A DNA stretch of 64,000 nucleotides from an uncultured Oscillospiraceae bacterium (GTDB taxonomy: Bacteria; Bacillota; Clostridia; Oscillospirales; Oscillospiraceae). Location of the stretch: the NCBI GenBank assembly GCA_934512135.1, contig CAKSWT010000012.1:20526-84525 (forward strand), given 5' to 3'. Below are positions 24,930 to 33,721 of this stretch, piece by piece. Under the pieces are notes generated by a model, which worked only from the letters and a program-made list of their open reading frames with translations, was not told the DNA's origin and did not search any database. The position numbers were made by a program, and so were the translations under genes. The stretch's first letter is position 1. The number at the start of each line of letters is the position of its first letter.

Positions 24930-25101
24930 GGGACGCCTCCAGTATTACAAATTGGTTTTGCTATCATGTCTGAATATGCATTTTACAAATGCTCCTCTGG
25001 AGGCCATAATACTATAAAACCCGGGAAAAAGGCAAGGGCTTTTTTCCCAGCAGCCCAGATATATCCTATAACTTCTGGTTAACAACCTTAGTCAACGGGT
25101 A

Positions 25102-25131
25102 TTGGAAGGGAAAAAGGAGTTGTGGTATAAT
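25102..25131 (+). promoter_or_regulatory. Promoter of the solute-binding-protein gene
   Basis: TTGGAA (25102-25107) and a perfect TATAAT (25126-25131) lie 18 bases apart, about 40 bases before the start codon. The 240-base divergent gap otherwise holds a GGGAAAAAG..CTTTTTTCCC inverted repeat (25022-25049) between this promoter and the lysR-type gene. Confidence 0.65.
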
Positions 25132-25171
25132 TAAGAAGCCAAAACAATCAAGAAGGAAAGGAAGCTGGCAA

Positions 25172-26878
25172 ATGAAACGATGGATTACCCTTTCTCTGGC
25201 CGCCGCCATGGTGCTGGGGCTACTGGCAGGCTGCGGCGCAGATCAGACCGCCTCCTCCGCTCCGGCGCCTCAGGAGACTCAGGCCCAGACCACGGAAGGC
25301 CCTGCCGAGACTGCCGCTCCGGCGTCCAACCAGGAGGCGACGCCCCAGGACAGCGCCCTGGAGACGGAGGACGGATGGACCTATGAGCCCATTAGCTATC
25401 CCCTGACCGACACCCCGGTGACCATGGATTACTGGATCATCTGGGAGCTGTCCGCCGACACGGAGTACTCCGACGTCAGCGAGCATATCTGCCTGAAGGA
25501 GCTGGCGGAGGCCACGGGAATTCAGCTGAATCTTCTGGCTCAGTCCCAGACCGCCGGGCAGACCAACACCAACCTGATGATCGCCTCCGGAGACTTCCCG
25601 GACATGATCGGCATGTTCTCCTATGCCACCGGCATGGACGCCGCCGTGGATGACGAGGTGGTGGTGGACATCAAGGACATGATTCCGGAATATGCGCCGG
25701 ACTACTACAAGTATCTCATTGAGGACGGCAACAAGCTCTGGAAGTCCGTCCAGACCGACGAGGGCCACATCGGCGCCTTTGTCACCGTGGGAACCAAGCC
25801 CACTGTGGTCGACGGCACCATGACCTTCCAGTTTATGCTGGATGAGTTGGGGGTCAAGAAGGAGGACCTGCGCACGGTGGAGCAGTATGAGGAATACCTC
25901 ACCGCCGCCAAGAACAAGTACGGCATGGCCGCGCCGCTGTATCTCCCCGGCGACTTTATGCTGGACGGGGACACCCTGGCCAACACCTACGGGGTGGCCC
26001 TGAAGGTGGACGCCATCACCGGAGATCTGCCCTGGATTGTAGAGGACGGGGAAGTGAAGTCCGGCTATCTGGAGGAGGGCTTCACCGAGTATGTGACCCT
26101 GCTTCACGACTGGTACCAGAAGGGGCTCATTGACTCCGACACCGCCTCCCATCCCACGGAGTACCGGGATGAGGACCTGATCGGCCTGGTGGCCAACAAA
26201 AGCGTGGCGGTGTTCCATCGGGGCGACGGCCTGGTGGACATGCTCTCGGGAATCTCCGGGGAGCAGGTTATGCCCATCTACTTCCCCACCCAGCAGGAGG
26301 GAGACACCCTCCATGTGGGCGGCGGTGTGGATACGGTGTCCGGGGAAACCGGCACGGTAATCACCACCGGCTGCGACGACGTGGAGCTGGCCATGGAGTT
26401 TATGAACTACTGCTACACCGAGGACTGGGTGCTGCCCAGCAACTACGGTGTGGAGGGCAAGACCTATGACATAGTCAACGGGGAGCCGGTGTTCCAGGAG
26501 TGGGTATACACCACCGAGGGACGGACCTTCAGCTCCGTGCTGATGGACTACACCTTCCTGGCCATGGTGGACGCCAACGTGGAGACGCCCGGCCGCTCCG
26601 AGGCCGCCAAGTCCTGCGAGGACACCTGGAACGCCAACATCGACAACCAGAACGACTATCCCGTGGGGGCTGCCATGACCATTGCGGAGGGAGATCAGTA
26701 CAACCGCTATGCGGGAGATCTGGTCACTCTGGTGAAGCAGTACACCGCCAAGTTTATCACCGGCGACGAGCCGCTGTCGAATATCCCCGAGTTCCAGCAG
26801 AAGCTCCGGGACACGGGCATCGAGGAGTGCATCGACGCCAAGCAGTCCGCCTATGACCGCTATATGGAGCGGGGCTAA
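25172..26878 (+). CDS. Orphan extracellular solute-binding lipoprotein
   Basis: The 568-residue precursor has a lipoprotein signal with Cys21 in LGLLAGCG, a Gln/Thr/Pro/Ala-rich linker to about residue 65, and a long binding domain of the family 1 (LplA-like, oligosaccharide or large-solute) type, with NTNLMIASGDFPDMIG and ITTGCDDVELAMEFMNYCY as recognisable pieces. No permease or ATPase gene accompanies it, which is unusual. The next gene on the same strand encodes a beta-helix protein. It may feed a transporter encoded elsewhere, or act as a sensor or ligand-holding surface protein. Ligand unknown. Confidence 0.88.
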   Translation: MKRWITLSLAAAMVLGLLAGCGADQTASSAPAPQETQAQTTEGPAETAAPASNQEATPQDSALETEDGWTYEPISYPLTDTPVTMDYWIIWELSADTEYSDVSEHICLKELAEATGIQLNLLAQSQTAGQTNTNLMIASGDFPDMIGMFSYATGMDAAVDDEVVVDIKDMIPEYAPDYYKYLIEDGNKLWKSVQTDEGHIGAFVTVGTKPTVVDGTMTFQFMLDELGVKKEDLRTVEQYEEYLTAAKNKYGMAAPLYLPGDFMLDGDTLANTYGVALKVDAITGDLPWIVEDGEVKSGYLEEGFTEYVTLLHDWYQKGLIDSDTASHPTEYRDEDLIGLVANKSVAVFHRGDGLVDMLSGISGEQVMPIYFPTQQEGDTLHVGGGVDTVSGETGTVITTGCDDVELAMEFMNYCYTEDWVLPSNYGVEGKTYDIVNGEPVFQEWVYTTEGRTFSSVLMDYTFLAMVDANVETPGRSEAAKSCEDTWNANIDNQNDYPVGAAMTIAEGDQYNRYAGDLVTLVKQYTAKFITGDEPLSNIPEFQQKLRDTGIEECIDAKQSAYDRYMERG

Positions 26879-26905
26879 GGCAGACCACAAACCCAGTTAA
26901 GGATA

Positions 26906-26934
26906 CCCCGGCTCCCGGTTTTCCGGGGCCGGGG
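26906..26934 (+). terminator. Strong hairpin between the lipoprotein and beta-helix genes
   Basis: CCCCGGC.CCCGG pairs with CCGGGGCCGGGG around a TTTT loop. No T-run follows, so it may only lower read-through or protect the upstream mRNA. Confidence 0.45.
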
Positions 26935-26980
26935 CATCGATGCCATCAAAGATACACATATTTTACCAGGAGGGAAACAC

Positions 26981-28801
26981 ATGCTGGAAACCAAAGTTGT
27001 CACCGGCCAGTGGCTGGTGGAGAAAACCACCCATCTCTATGATCTCACCATTGAGGAGGGTGCATCCATTGTGGCCCCGGAGGGGAAATTCGTCGCCCTT
27101 ACCGTAGACGGCAACGGCTGCGACCCCAAGCCCGGCCGCTATCACGGAGACGTGGTGCTCACCGTGGCGGAGACCTATCATATGGCCCCCCACGCCCTGA
27201 TGCGCCTGAACAACATCTCCCGGGAATTCACCGACGCCCTGGTCATTGACAGCGGCAAGGTCCTGGAGGAGAAGGGGGTGCCTGCCCTGATTCAGCAGGG
27301 CACCGTCACCGGGGAAAAGGCCCAGGGACTGTATCTGGCCTCCTCCGCCGAGAGCTTTAACGGCATTTTGGTCACCGGCGATCAGCCCTATTTGGTGCAG
27401 GACTGCCGGATGGAGCTGGAGGGCTTCGGCGCCAACGACTTTATGGGCGTGGGGGCTGCGGTGGCGGCCATCGACACCGCCGACGTGACCATCGACGGCT
27501 GCGATTTCACCGTCAACGGCGTCACCCGCTGCGCGGTCCATGTGGGAGGCGACAGCCATGTGACCGTCAAGAATTCCCGGCTTCAGAACACCTCTCCGGA
27601 TTCCGACTGGCTGGGGGACTTCAGCTGGGCCTGCGGCTTTTTGGGCACCAACCGGCTCTGCCAGCTCTGCGACAACGGCACGGTGGTCTATGACAACTGC
27701 GACCTCATCAGCAACGGCTGGGGGGTGCTGTCCATTGACGGCACCGACAAGTACAACGAGATGATTGTGAAGAACTCCCGGCTCACCCTCTCCGGCCCCA
27801 GAAGCCACGGCTACGGCGCCTTCTGCATCGGCGGCAACCATGTGCGCTTTGAGGGCTGCGACGTCAACGTCACCGGCTATCCGCTGATGCTCCGGGGCAT
27901 GATGGACAAGGGCCGGGCGGAGATCGTCCGCTCCAACATCCGGGGCCGCCGGTTCGGCCTGCTGGCCATGGGGGACACCCACAGCGTCCTCACCATTGCA
28001 GGCAGCGACTTTGAAACCGACAAGTCCACCATGGTCTTTAAGGGCTCCGCCACCAGCGTGAACATCACCGAGACCGCCATGCGCCCGGGGAACGGGGTCA
28101 TTCTCCAGCTGATGGACAACGACGAAAGCGGCATGACCGGCCAGGACTTTAAGATCCCCGTTGGAGAGGTGGACCAGCCCCTTCCGGGCCGGGATCTGAC
28201 CCACGCAGGAGAGGACGACATTCGGATGACCCTCACCGCCTGCCGCCTCACCGGCGACTTCTTCAACTCCACCACCAATATCCAGGCCAACAAGCGCTCC
28301 ACCCAGGGAGGCTTCGGCAAGTTCCACGACACCCTCATCGGCACCGGTCAGGGGAAAAACGAGCCCACCAAAAGCGGCAAGCCCGAGGAAAAGCCTGAGG
28401 AAAAGTCCGAGGCCCCCGGTCCGCTGCCCGGCATGAAGGATCTGGACACCCCCAAGAACCTGGGCCTGACCCTGGTGGACACCCAGATCACCGGCGTGAT
28501 CTCCTCCGCCACCCAGGCCTATCGGCAGGGGCTGACCCTCATTGACCAGTCCAACCGCCGGGAGATGTCCAACATCACCCAGACCGCCGCGCCTACGGTG
28601 AACAACGGCGTGGTGCTCTCCCTGGACGCCACCAGCCGCTGGACCGTCACCGGCACCAGCTATATCACCGCCCTGACCCTGGCCCAGGGAGCCCTGGTGG
28701 AGGCGCCTGCGGGGAAGACCCTGCGGGTCACCGTGGACGGCAAGGAGACGGAGCTGGTCCCCGGCACCTACACCGGAAAAATCGTGCTCACCGTGGCATA
28801 A
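26981..28801 (+). CDS. Beta-helix repeat protein with terminal bookend domains
   Basis: I do not know a named family for this 606-residue protein. Its middle is a series of short beta-strand repeats typical of right-handed parallel beta-helices (VTIDGCDFTV, VTVKNSRLQN, MIVKNSRLTL, VRFEGCDVNV, AEIVRSNIRG, LTIAGSDFET). Both ends carry a similar module of about 55 residues: ASIVAPEGKFVALTVDG..PGRYHGDVVLTV at the start and ALVEAPAGKTLRVTVDG..PGTYTGKIVLTVA at the end. A Lys/Glu/Pro linker (about 465-485) splits the helix. No signal peptide is visible. It is related to the products at 48305 and 57886. Confidence 0.8.
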   Translation: MLETKVVTGQWLVEKTTHLYDLTIEEGASIVAPEGKFVALTVDGNGCDPKPGRYHGDVVLTVAETYHMAPHALMRLNNISREFTDALVIDSGKVLEEKGVPALIQQGTVTGEKAQGLYLASSAESFNGILVTGDQPYLVQDCRMELEGFGANDFMGVGAAVAAIDTADVTIDGCDFTVNGVTRCAVHVGGDSHVTVKNSRLQNTSPDSDWLGDFSWACGFLGTNRLCQLCDNGTVVYDNCDLISNGWGVLSIDGTDKYNEMIVKNSRLTLSGPRSHGYGAFCIGGNHVRFEGCDVNVTGYPLMLRGMMDKGRAEIVRSNIRGRRFGLLAMGDTHSVLTIAGSDFETDKSTMVFKGSATSVNITETAMRPGNGVILQLMDNDESGMTGQDFKIPVGEVDQPLPGRDLTHAGEDDIRMTLTACRLTGDFFNSTTNIQANKRSTQGGFGKFHDTLIGTGQGKNEPTKSGKPEEKPEEKSEAPGPLPGMKDLDTPKNLGLTLVDTQITGVISSATQAYRQGLTLIDQSNRREMSNITQTAAPTVNNGVVLSLDATSRWTVTGTSYITALTLAQGALVEAPAGKTLRVTVDGKETELVPGTYTGKIVLTVA

Positions 28802-28818
28802 GCCACCAAAAAGCAAAG

Positions 28819-28844
28819 GCCCCCGCCGCATCTGCGGCGGGGGC
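28819..28844 (+). terminator. Hairpin after the beta-helix gene
   Basis: A perfect 12-bp GCCCCCGCCGCA/TGCGGCGGGGGC stem lies 17 bases past the stop codon. A short AAAGCTATTT follows instead of a clear T-run, so terminator activity is uncertain. Confidence 0.55.
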
Positions 28845-28931
28845 AAAGCTATTTCCAAGGCCGGAAGGACCCTCCGTCAATTTGTACGGAAAAATCCCCC
28901 GGGGAACCGGCCAGATTTAGCGCCGCCTCTC

Positions 28932-28960
28932 TTGACGGATGTGGGAGGCCATGGTATAAT
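28932..28960 (+). promoter_or_regulatory. Promoter of the MarR/CoA-transferase operon
   Basis: TTGACG (28932-28937) and TATAAT (28955-28960) are exactly 17 bases apart, 40 bases before the MarR start. Confidence 0.8.
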
Positions 28961-29000
28961 CGAATTGTATAACAGATTATATATCTCGGAGGAATGTGTA

Positions 29001-29468
29001 GTGGATATGACAGCCATGCATCCCATTACCGTCGCCCCCGACAGCCTCACCAGCCGGCTCCGAAAAATGGAGTGGCGGGTCACCTGGGCCCATGGGGAGG
29101 TGCTCCGTCGGCACGGCGTCAATATGTACCAGGCCATGAGCCTGATCTACATCGCCTGGTACGGGAAAAAAGAATCGGTGAACCAGCGTACCATTGAAAA
29201 ATATCTCTATCTGTCCAATCCCGGGGTTTCAAAGATCATCTCCTTTTTGGAGCGGGAGGGATATGTGGAGCGGAATCCGGACCCCAAGGACGCCAGAAGC
29301 TATCTTCTCCAGGCCACGGCCCGGGGCGACGCCTTCGCCCAGGAGCTTAATCAGGCCATTTTGGAGTCCGACGAGCTGATTATGCAGCCCCTGACCCCGG
29401 AGGAGCGGGGGGACATGATGCGGCTTTTGGGGAAAATCGGCGAGGCCCAGGACGCCCGGCGCTTCTGA
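29001..29468 (+). CDS. MarR-family transcriptional regulator
   Basis: The 155-residue protein has a MarR winged helix: MYQAMSLIYIAWYGKKESVNQRTIEKYLYLSNPGVSKIISFLEREGYVERNPDPKDARSYLLQ, where the DPKDAR wing is diagnostic. I prefer the GTG at 29001, six bases after GGAGGA; the ATG at 29007 is also possible. It precedes two CoA-transferase genes by 31 bases on the same strand and probably controls them, perhaps responding to a carboxylate or acyl-CoA. Confidence 0.9.
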   Translation: MDMTAMHPITVAPDSLTSRLRKMEWRVTWAHGEVLRRHGVNMYQAMSLIYIAWYGKKESVNQRTIEKYLYLSNPGVSKIISFLEREGYVERNPDPKDARSYLLQATARGDAFAQELNQAILESDELIMQPLTPEERGDMMRLLGKIGEAQDARRF

Positions 29469-29499
29469 GCCAAGCCCAACCGTGAAAGGGAGGCCTAGG

Positions 29500-30783
29500 A
29501 TGAGCAGTTTGTATCAGCAGAAGAAAACCAACTTACAGCAGGCTTTGGATTTGATTCAGTCCGGGGACAACATCTGCTTTGCCGGCGGATGCAATCAGCC
29601 GGTGGCCTTGATGAAGCAGTTTCACACCGTGGCCCCCCGGGTCCGGAATGTGGAGTGCATCAAGTCCCGGTCCGGCGACTACGAGTTTGTCACCGCCCCG
29701 GGGATGAACGGTCACATCAACACCGGCTCCCCGCTCTACGGGGAGGCCTTTAACGAGGGCATGAAGCACGGCAACACCAGCCACATTGTCTGCGACATGC
29801 ACGACTACGCCCGGTTTGTCTCCGAGCACAAGCCGGTGAACACCTTTATTGCTGCGGTGAGTCCCATGGACGAAAACGGAAACTTCCAGGTGGGGCTGAA
29901 CCTGATGTGGGAAAAGGAGTGCCTGGAGACCAGCAGCAAGGTGATTTTGGAGGTCAACGAAAACCTCCCCAGAATGCAGGGGGGACTGGACATCCACATC
30001 AGCCGGGTCACGGCGTTCTACGACGCCACCTATCCCCTGCCGGAGTGCCGGGAGGAGCTTCCCACCCAGGTGGAGGCCACCATTGCCGACTACATTGCGG
30101 ACCTGGTCAGCGACGGGGACTGCCTGGAGCTGGGCACCGGCACCCTGTCCAACGCCATTGCCGAGCGGCTGATGGACCACCGGGAGCTGGGTCTGCACAC
30201 CGAATGGTTTAACACCGGGGTGGGGGACCTGATTGAGAAGGGGATCATCACCGGCGCCCACAAGAACATTGACCATGGGCTGGCGGTGGCCTCCGCCGCC
30301 TGGGGAGAGCAGCGGCTCTATGACGTGCTGGCCGGCAACGACAAGGTGGCCATTCGTCCTGCCAGCTATGTCTGCAACCCGGCGGTAATCAGCGGCATGG
30401 ACAATATGATTGCCATCAACACCCTGGTGGAGATGGACCTCACCGGACAGGTCTGCTCCGAGTCCATCGGGCCCAAGCAGATCTCCGGCTCCAGCGGGAA
30501 TCTTTGCTTCTCCCTGGGAGCCATCCACTCCAAGGGGGGCAAGAGCATCCTCTGCTTCCCCACCATGACCAAAAAGGGCGTGTCCAAGATTCGCCAGCAG
30601 CTGTCCCCCGGGGCCAATGTGACCATTCCCCGGAACTATGTGGACTATATCGTCACCGAGTACGGCGTGGCCCGGATGAAGGGCCGGAGCGTACTGGAGC
30701 GCACCCGGCAGATGATTGCCATTGCCCATCCGGCGGTCCGGGAGGAGCTCACCTATTACGCCAAGCAGCAGTTTTACATCTGA
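29500..30783 (+). CDS. CoA-transferase of the acetyl-CoA hydrolase / 4-hydroxybutyrate family (first copy)
   Basis: These single-chain enzymes move CoA between acetyl-CoA or butyryl-CoA and another carboxylate. The 427-residue protein has FAGGCNQPVAL at the N terminus, TLSNAIAERLMDHRELGLHTEWF, where the Glu of HTEW aligns with the catalytic Glu (HSEM) of the family, and the C-terminal SGSSGNLCFSLGAIHSKGGKSILCFPTM block. It lies 14 bases upstream of a second, related gene. The two share layout and many motifs but differ clearly, so this is an older duplication rather than a recent one. Substrate unknown. Confidence 0.9.
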   Translation: MSSLYQQKKTNLQQALDLIQSGDNICFAGGCNQPVALMKQFHTVAPRVRNVECIKSRSGDYEFVTAPGMNGHINTGSPLYGEAFNEGMKHGNTSHIVCDMHDYARFVSEHKPVNTFIAAVSPMDENGNFQVGLNLMWEKECLETSSKVILEVNENLPRMQGGLDIHISRVTAFYDATYPLPECREELPTQVEATIADYIADLVSDGDCLELGTGTLSNAIAERLMDHRELGLHTEWFNTGVGDLIEKGIITGAHKNIDHGLAVASAAWGEQRLYDVLAGNDKVAIRPASYVCNPAVISGMDNMIAINTLVEMDLTGQVCSESIGPKQISGSSGNLCFSLGAIHSKGGKSILCFPTMTKKGVSKIRQQLSPGANVTIPRNYVDYIVTEYGVARMKGRSVLERTRQMIAIAHPAVREELTYYAKQQFYI

Positions 30784-30797
30784 GGGGAGGACAGATT

Positions 30798-32093
30798 ATG
30801 ACGGAATTTCAGCAGATCTATGCCCAGAAACGGGGCACCCTGGAGGATTGCCTGGGGGCCATCCACTCCCACGCCCGGGTCTGCTTTGCCGGAGACGGCA
30901 ACCAGCCCAACACCATTTTGGAGCATCTCCATGAGATTGCCCCCTATGTGGAAAACGTCCACTGCATCAAGGGCCACGAGGGGAATTTCCGATGTGTCAC
31001 CGACCCGGCTATGCACGGCCATATCAGCTTCACCACCTTCCTCTACGGCCGGGTGCTGATGGAGGGCCAGCGGCAGCGGAACGTGTCCTTTGTGCCGGCG
31101 GATATCTGCGACTACGGCCCCTTTATGGCGGAGTACCGGCCCCGGAACGTGTTTGTGGCGGCGGTGAGCCCCATGGACGACAAGGGCTATTTCCAGCTGG
31201 GCCTCACCAATATGTGGGAGAGCGACTGCATCAAAACCTGCGACACCATCCTTCTGGAGGTCAATCCCCAGATGCCCCGGGTAAAGGGCGGAGTGCGGAT
31301 CCACGTCCGGGACGTGACGGTGCTGATGGAGGTGGACTATCCCCCGCTGGTGGTTCCCGATGCGGAGACCACGGAGATCGAGGAGAAAATCGGGGAAAAC
31401 GTGGCGGAGCTGGTCCGGGACGGGGACTGCATCCAGCTGGGCATCGGCTCCATGCCCAACGCCGTGGGCCATCACCTGATGGACAAAAAGGACCTGGGCC
31501 TTCACACGGAGATGTTCACCTCCATTATGGGGGAGATGATCCGGAAGGGGGTCATCACCGGGGAGCGGAAGAACTACAACAAGGGCCTGCACATCGGCTG
31601 CTTTGCCGGAGGGGACCTGGCCCTCTATGACACCCTGGCCACTAATCCCGCCGTGCGGCTGTGCCCCACCCGGGTGGCGGTGAATCCTGCGGAGATCTCC
31701 AAAAACGACAATCTGGTGTCCATCAACACCATCATCGAAATGGACATCACCGGCCAGGTGTGCTCGGAGTCCATTGGACCCACCCAGTTCTCCGGCACCG
31801 GCGGGGCCTTCTGCTTCGCCTTCGGGGCCCTTCACTCCAAGGGGGGACGGGGAATCCTGGCCTTCCAGGCCGCCACCAAAAAGGGCATCTCCAAAATCGC
31901 CACCCAGCTCAAGCCCGGGGCGGCGGTGTCCATCCCCCGGAACTATGTGGACTATGTGGTGACGGAATACGGCATTGCCAGCCTCCGGGGCAGAACCGTC
32001 AAGGAGCGGGCCCTGGCGCTGATCGGCATCGCCCACCCCGACGCCCGGGAGGAGCTGCGCCGGTATGCCAAGGAGCAGTTTATCCTGGTGTGA
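30798..32093 (+). CDS. CoA-transferase of the acetyl-CoA hydrolase / 4-hydroxybutyrate family (second copy)
   Basis: The 431-residue product is a paralogue of the preceding one: FAGDGNQPNTILEHL at the N terminus, GIGSMPNAVGHHLMDKKDLGLHTEMFTSIMGEMI with the catalytic Glu in HTEM, and SGTGGAFCFAFGALHSKGGRGILAF at the C terminus, closer to the consensus GxGG motif than the first copy. GGGGAGG lies seven bases before the ATG. The pair may form a heteromer or act on different acids. Arg is almost always CGG here, in contrast to the atoDA genes that follow. Confidence 0.9.
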   Translation: MTEFQQIYAQKRGTLEDCLGAIHSHARVCFAGDGNQPNTILEHLHEIAPYVENVHCIKGHEGNFRCVTDPAMHGHISFTTFLYGRVLMEGQRQRNVSFVPADICDYGPFMAEYRPRNVFVAAVSPMDDKGYFQLGLTNMWESDCIKTCDTILLEVNPQMPRVKGGVRIHVRDVTVLMEVDYPPLVVPDAETTEIEEKIGENVAELVRDGDCIQLGIGSMPNAVGHHLMDKKDLGLHTEMFTSIMGEMIRKGVITGERKNYNKGLHIGCFAGGDLALYDTLATNPAVRLCPTRVAVNPAEISKNDNLVSINTIIEMDITGQVCSESIGPTQFSGTGGAFCFAFGALHSKGGRGILAFQAATKKGISKIATQLKPGAAVSIPRNYVDYVVTEYGIASLRGRTVKERALALIGIAHPDAREELRRYAKEQFILV

Positions 32094-32168
32094 CCGGTCC
32101 GGGAGGAAAAATTGAAATTTGGTTTTTTCCGGGATGGGAAAGTGTTGTCTCCACAGACGCTGAAATGC

Positions 32169-32210
32169 TTGACATTCCGAAAAAATATCAGTATCATAAT
32201 ACCGTGATAC
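32169..32210 (+). promoter_or_regulatory. atoDA promoter with overlapping inverted repeat
   Basis: TTGACA (32169-32174) and TATCAT (32192-32197) are 17 bases apart. The -10 lies in an inverted repeat GTATCA-N8-TGATAC (32191-32210), a plausible repressor site. It means atoDA can be expressed separately from the upstream genes. Confidence 0.65.
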
Positions 32211-32256
32211 ACCGGGGCGCTTTGTGCCCCTGAAAACACTGAAAGGAATGATACCA

Positions 32257-32985
32257 TTGGCAAAGTCTAAAGTTACCACCGTGGAAGAAGCCATTAAGAC
32301 TTATTGCTTCGACGGTATGTCCGTGCTGCTGCCCGGCTTCGTGAATGTTGGCGTTTCCGAGTGCCTCATCGAGGGCCTGATTGCAGCGGGCATCAAGGAC
32401 CTGAGCGTCATCTCCAACAACACCTCCGTGCCCCACCGCGGCATCGGCAAGCTGGTGGACGCTGACGTCATCAAGAAGATCACCTGCTCTCACATCGGCA
32501 ACAACGCCGTGACCGTGCAGAAGGTGGTGGACGGCGAGATCGACCTGACCTTCGTGCCCCAGGGCTCCCTGTGCGAGAAGGTCCGTGCCGGCGGCGCCGG
32601 CATCGGCGGCATCCTGACCCCCACCGGCCTGTACACCCCCATGATGGACGGCAAGCAGGTTGTGGAATGGGACGAGGAAGCCGGCAAGTTTAAGTTCCTG
32701 GAGGGCGAGATCGTCCCCGACGCTTCCAAGAAGCGCTTTGTGCTGGAGCTTCCCATCCATGCTGACGTCTGCTTTGTCCACGCCTGGAAGGCGGACAAGA
32801 TGGGCAACGTGGTCTATCGCCGCACCTCCCGCAACTTCAACGAGGCCTTTGCTACCGCCGCTGACCATGTGATCGTGGAGGCGGAGGAGATCGTGGAGAT
32901 CGGCGAGCTGGATCCCGATCAGATCATGACCCCGGGCTTTGTTGTGGACGCTGTGGTGCAGGGCCGCACCCTGACCGAGGCTTAA
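32257..32985 (+). CDS. atoD: 3-oxoacid / acetate CoA-transferase subunit A (AtoD-like)
   Basis: This is the alpha subunit of a class I CoA-transferase that moves CoA between acetoacetate, butyrate or acetate. The 242-residue protein has VLLPGFVNVGVSECLIEGL in the CoA-binding region and GILTPTGLYTPMMDGKQV typical of AtoD. I favour the TTG at 32257 because AAAGGA is nine bases upstream; the ATG at 32248 would overlap that site. All Arg codons are CGC or CGT, whereas the upstream genes use CGG, which suggests high expression. Subunit B follows after 14 bases. Confidence 0.9.
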   Translation: MAKSKVTTVEEAIKTYCFDGMSVLLPGFVNVGVSECLIEGLIAAGIKDLSVISNNTSVPHRGIGKLVDADVIKKITCSHIGNNAVTVQKVVDGEIDLTFVPQGSLCEKVRAGGAGIGGILTPTGLYTPMMDGKQVVEWDEEAGKFKFLEGEIVPDASKKRFVLELPIHADVCFVHAWKADKMGNVVYRRTSRNFNEAFATAADHVIVEAEEIVEIGELDPDQIMTPGFVVDAVVQGRTLTEA

Positions 32986-32999
32986 GGAGGTACACTGAG

Positions 33000-33674
33000 A
33001 TGAATGCTATGGAACTGAAAGGTAAAGACCTGATCGCTTACAGAACCGCCCGTCTGTTCCAGGACGGCGACGTGGTGAACCTGGGCATTGGTATGCCCAC
33101 CAAGTGCCTGGACTACCTGCCCGAGGGCGTGGATGTCTGGGTGGACTCCGAGAACGGTGTTGTGGGCCTCACCGGCGCCCCCAAGGAGGGGGAGTACGCA
33201 GACCCCAACGTGGTTGACGCCGGCGGCAAGCCCTCCGTGCTTCGCGTGGGCGGCTCCTGCTTCGACAGCTTCCGTTCCTTCGGCTTTATTCGTGGCGGCC
33301 ACATCGACTGCACCGTCCTGGGCGCCTACGAGGTGGACGCCGAGGGCAACCTGGCCAACTGGATGATCCCCGGCAAGACCGCTGCCGGCATGGGCGGCGC
33401 CATGGACCTGGTGACCGGCTCCAAGATCACCGTGGTCATGACCACCCAGACCGACAAGGCCGGCAATCCCAAGATCGTGCAGAAGACCGATATGCCGCTG
33501 ACCGGCTATCACTGCATCGACTACATTGTCACCGAGATGGGCTGCTTCCATGTGACCCCCGAGGGCCTGAAGCTCTTTGAGGTGGCTCCTGGCGTGACCC
33601 CTGAGGAGGTCCAGGCCAAGACCGGTGCAAAGCTCATTTTCGCCGAGAACATGGGCTGCATGGTCAAGGAGTAA
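33000..33674 (+). CDS. atoA: 3-oxoacid / acetate CoA-transferase subunit B (AtoA-like)
   Basis: The 224-residue beta subunit contains the catalytic Glu in VDSENGVVGL (about residue 52), the GIGMPTKCLDYLPEGV segment near residue 35 and the GGAMDLVTGSKITVVMTTQ block. AAGGAGG lies nine bases before the ATG. With subunit A it forms the active tetramer. In gut Clostridia such pairs serve acetoacetate or butyrate metabolism; the exact acid cannot be read here. Codon use matches atoD (no CGG for Arg). The terminator hairpin 14 bases after the stop is duplicated around a structured repeat. Confidence 0.93.
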   Translation: MNAMELKGKDLIAYRTARLFQDGDVVNLGIGMPTKCLDYLPEGVDVWVDSENGVVGLTGAPKEGEYADPNVVDAGGKPSVLRVGGSCFDSFRSFGFIRGGHIDCTVLGAYEVDAEGNLANWMIPGKTAAGMGGAMDLVTGSKITVVMTTQTDKAGNPKIVQKTDMPLTGYHCIDYIVTEMGCFHVTPEGLKLFEVAPGVTPEEVQAKTGAKLIFAENMGCMVKE

Positions 33675-33688
33675 TTCCAGGACAGTAA

Positions 33689-33721
33689 GAAGATCCCGCT
33701 GCTTTCGCAGCGGGATCTTTT
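33689..33721 (+). terminator. Intrinsic terminator of atoDA
   Basis: GAAGATCCCGCTGC pairs with GCAGCGGGATCTT around TTTC and ends in a short T-run. The element begins directly after it, and a copy differing by one loop base lies at 33922-33954. Confidence 0.85.

Noticed and set aside
24354..25082. Plus-strand ORF opposite the lysR-type gene
   Set aside because: It is an antisense shadow; the minus-strand LysR helix-turn-helix is clear.
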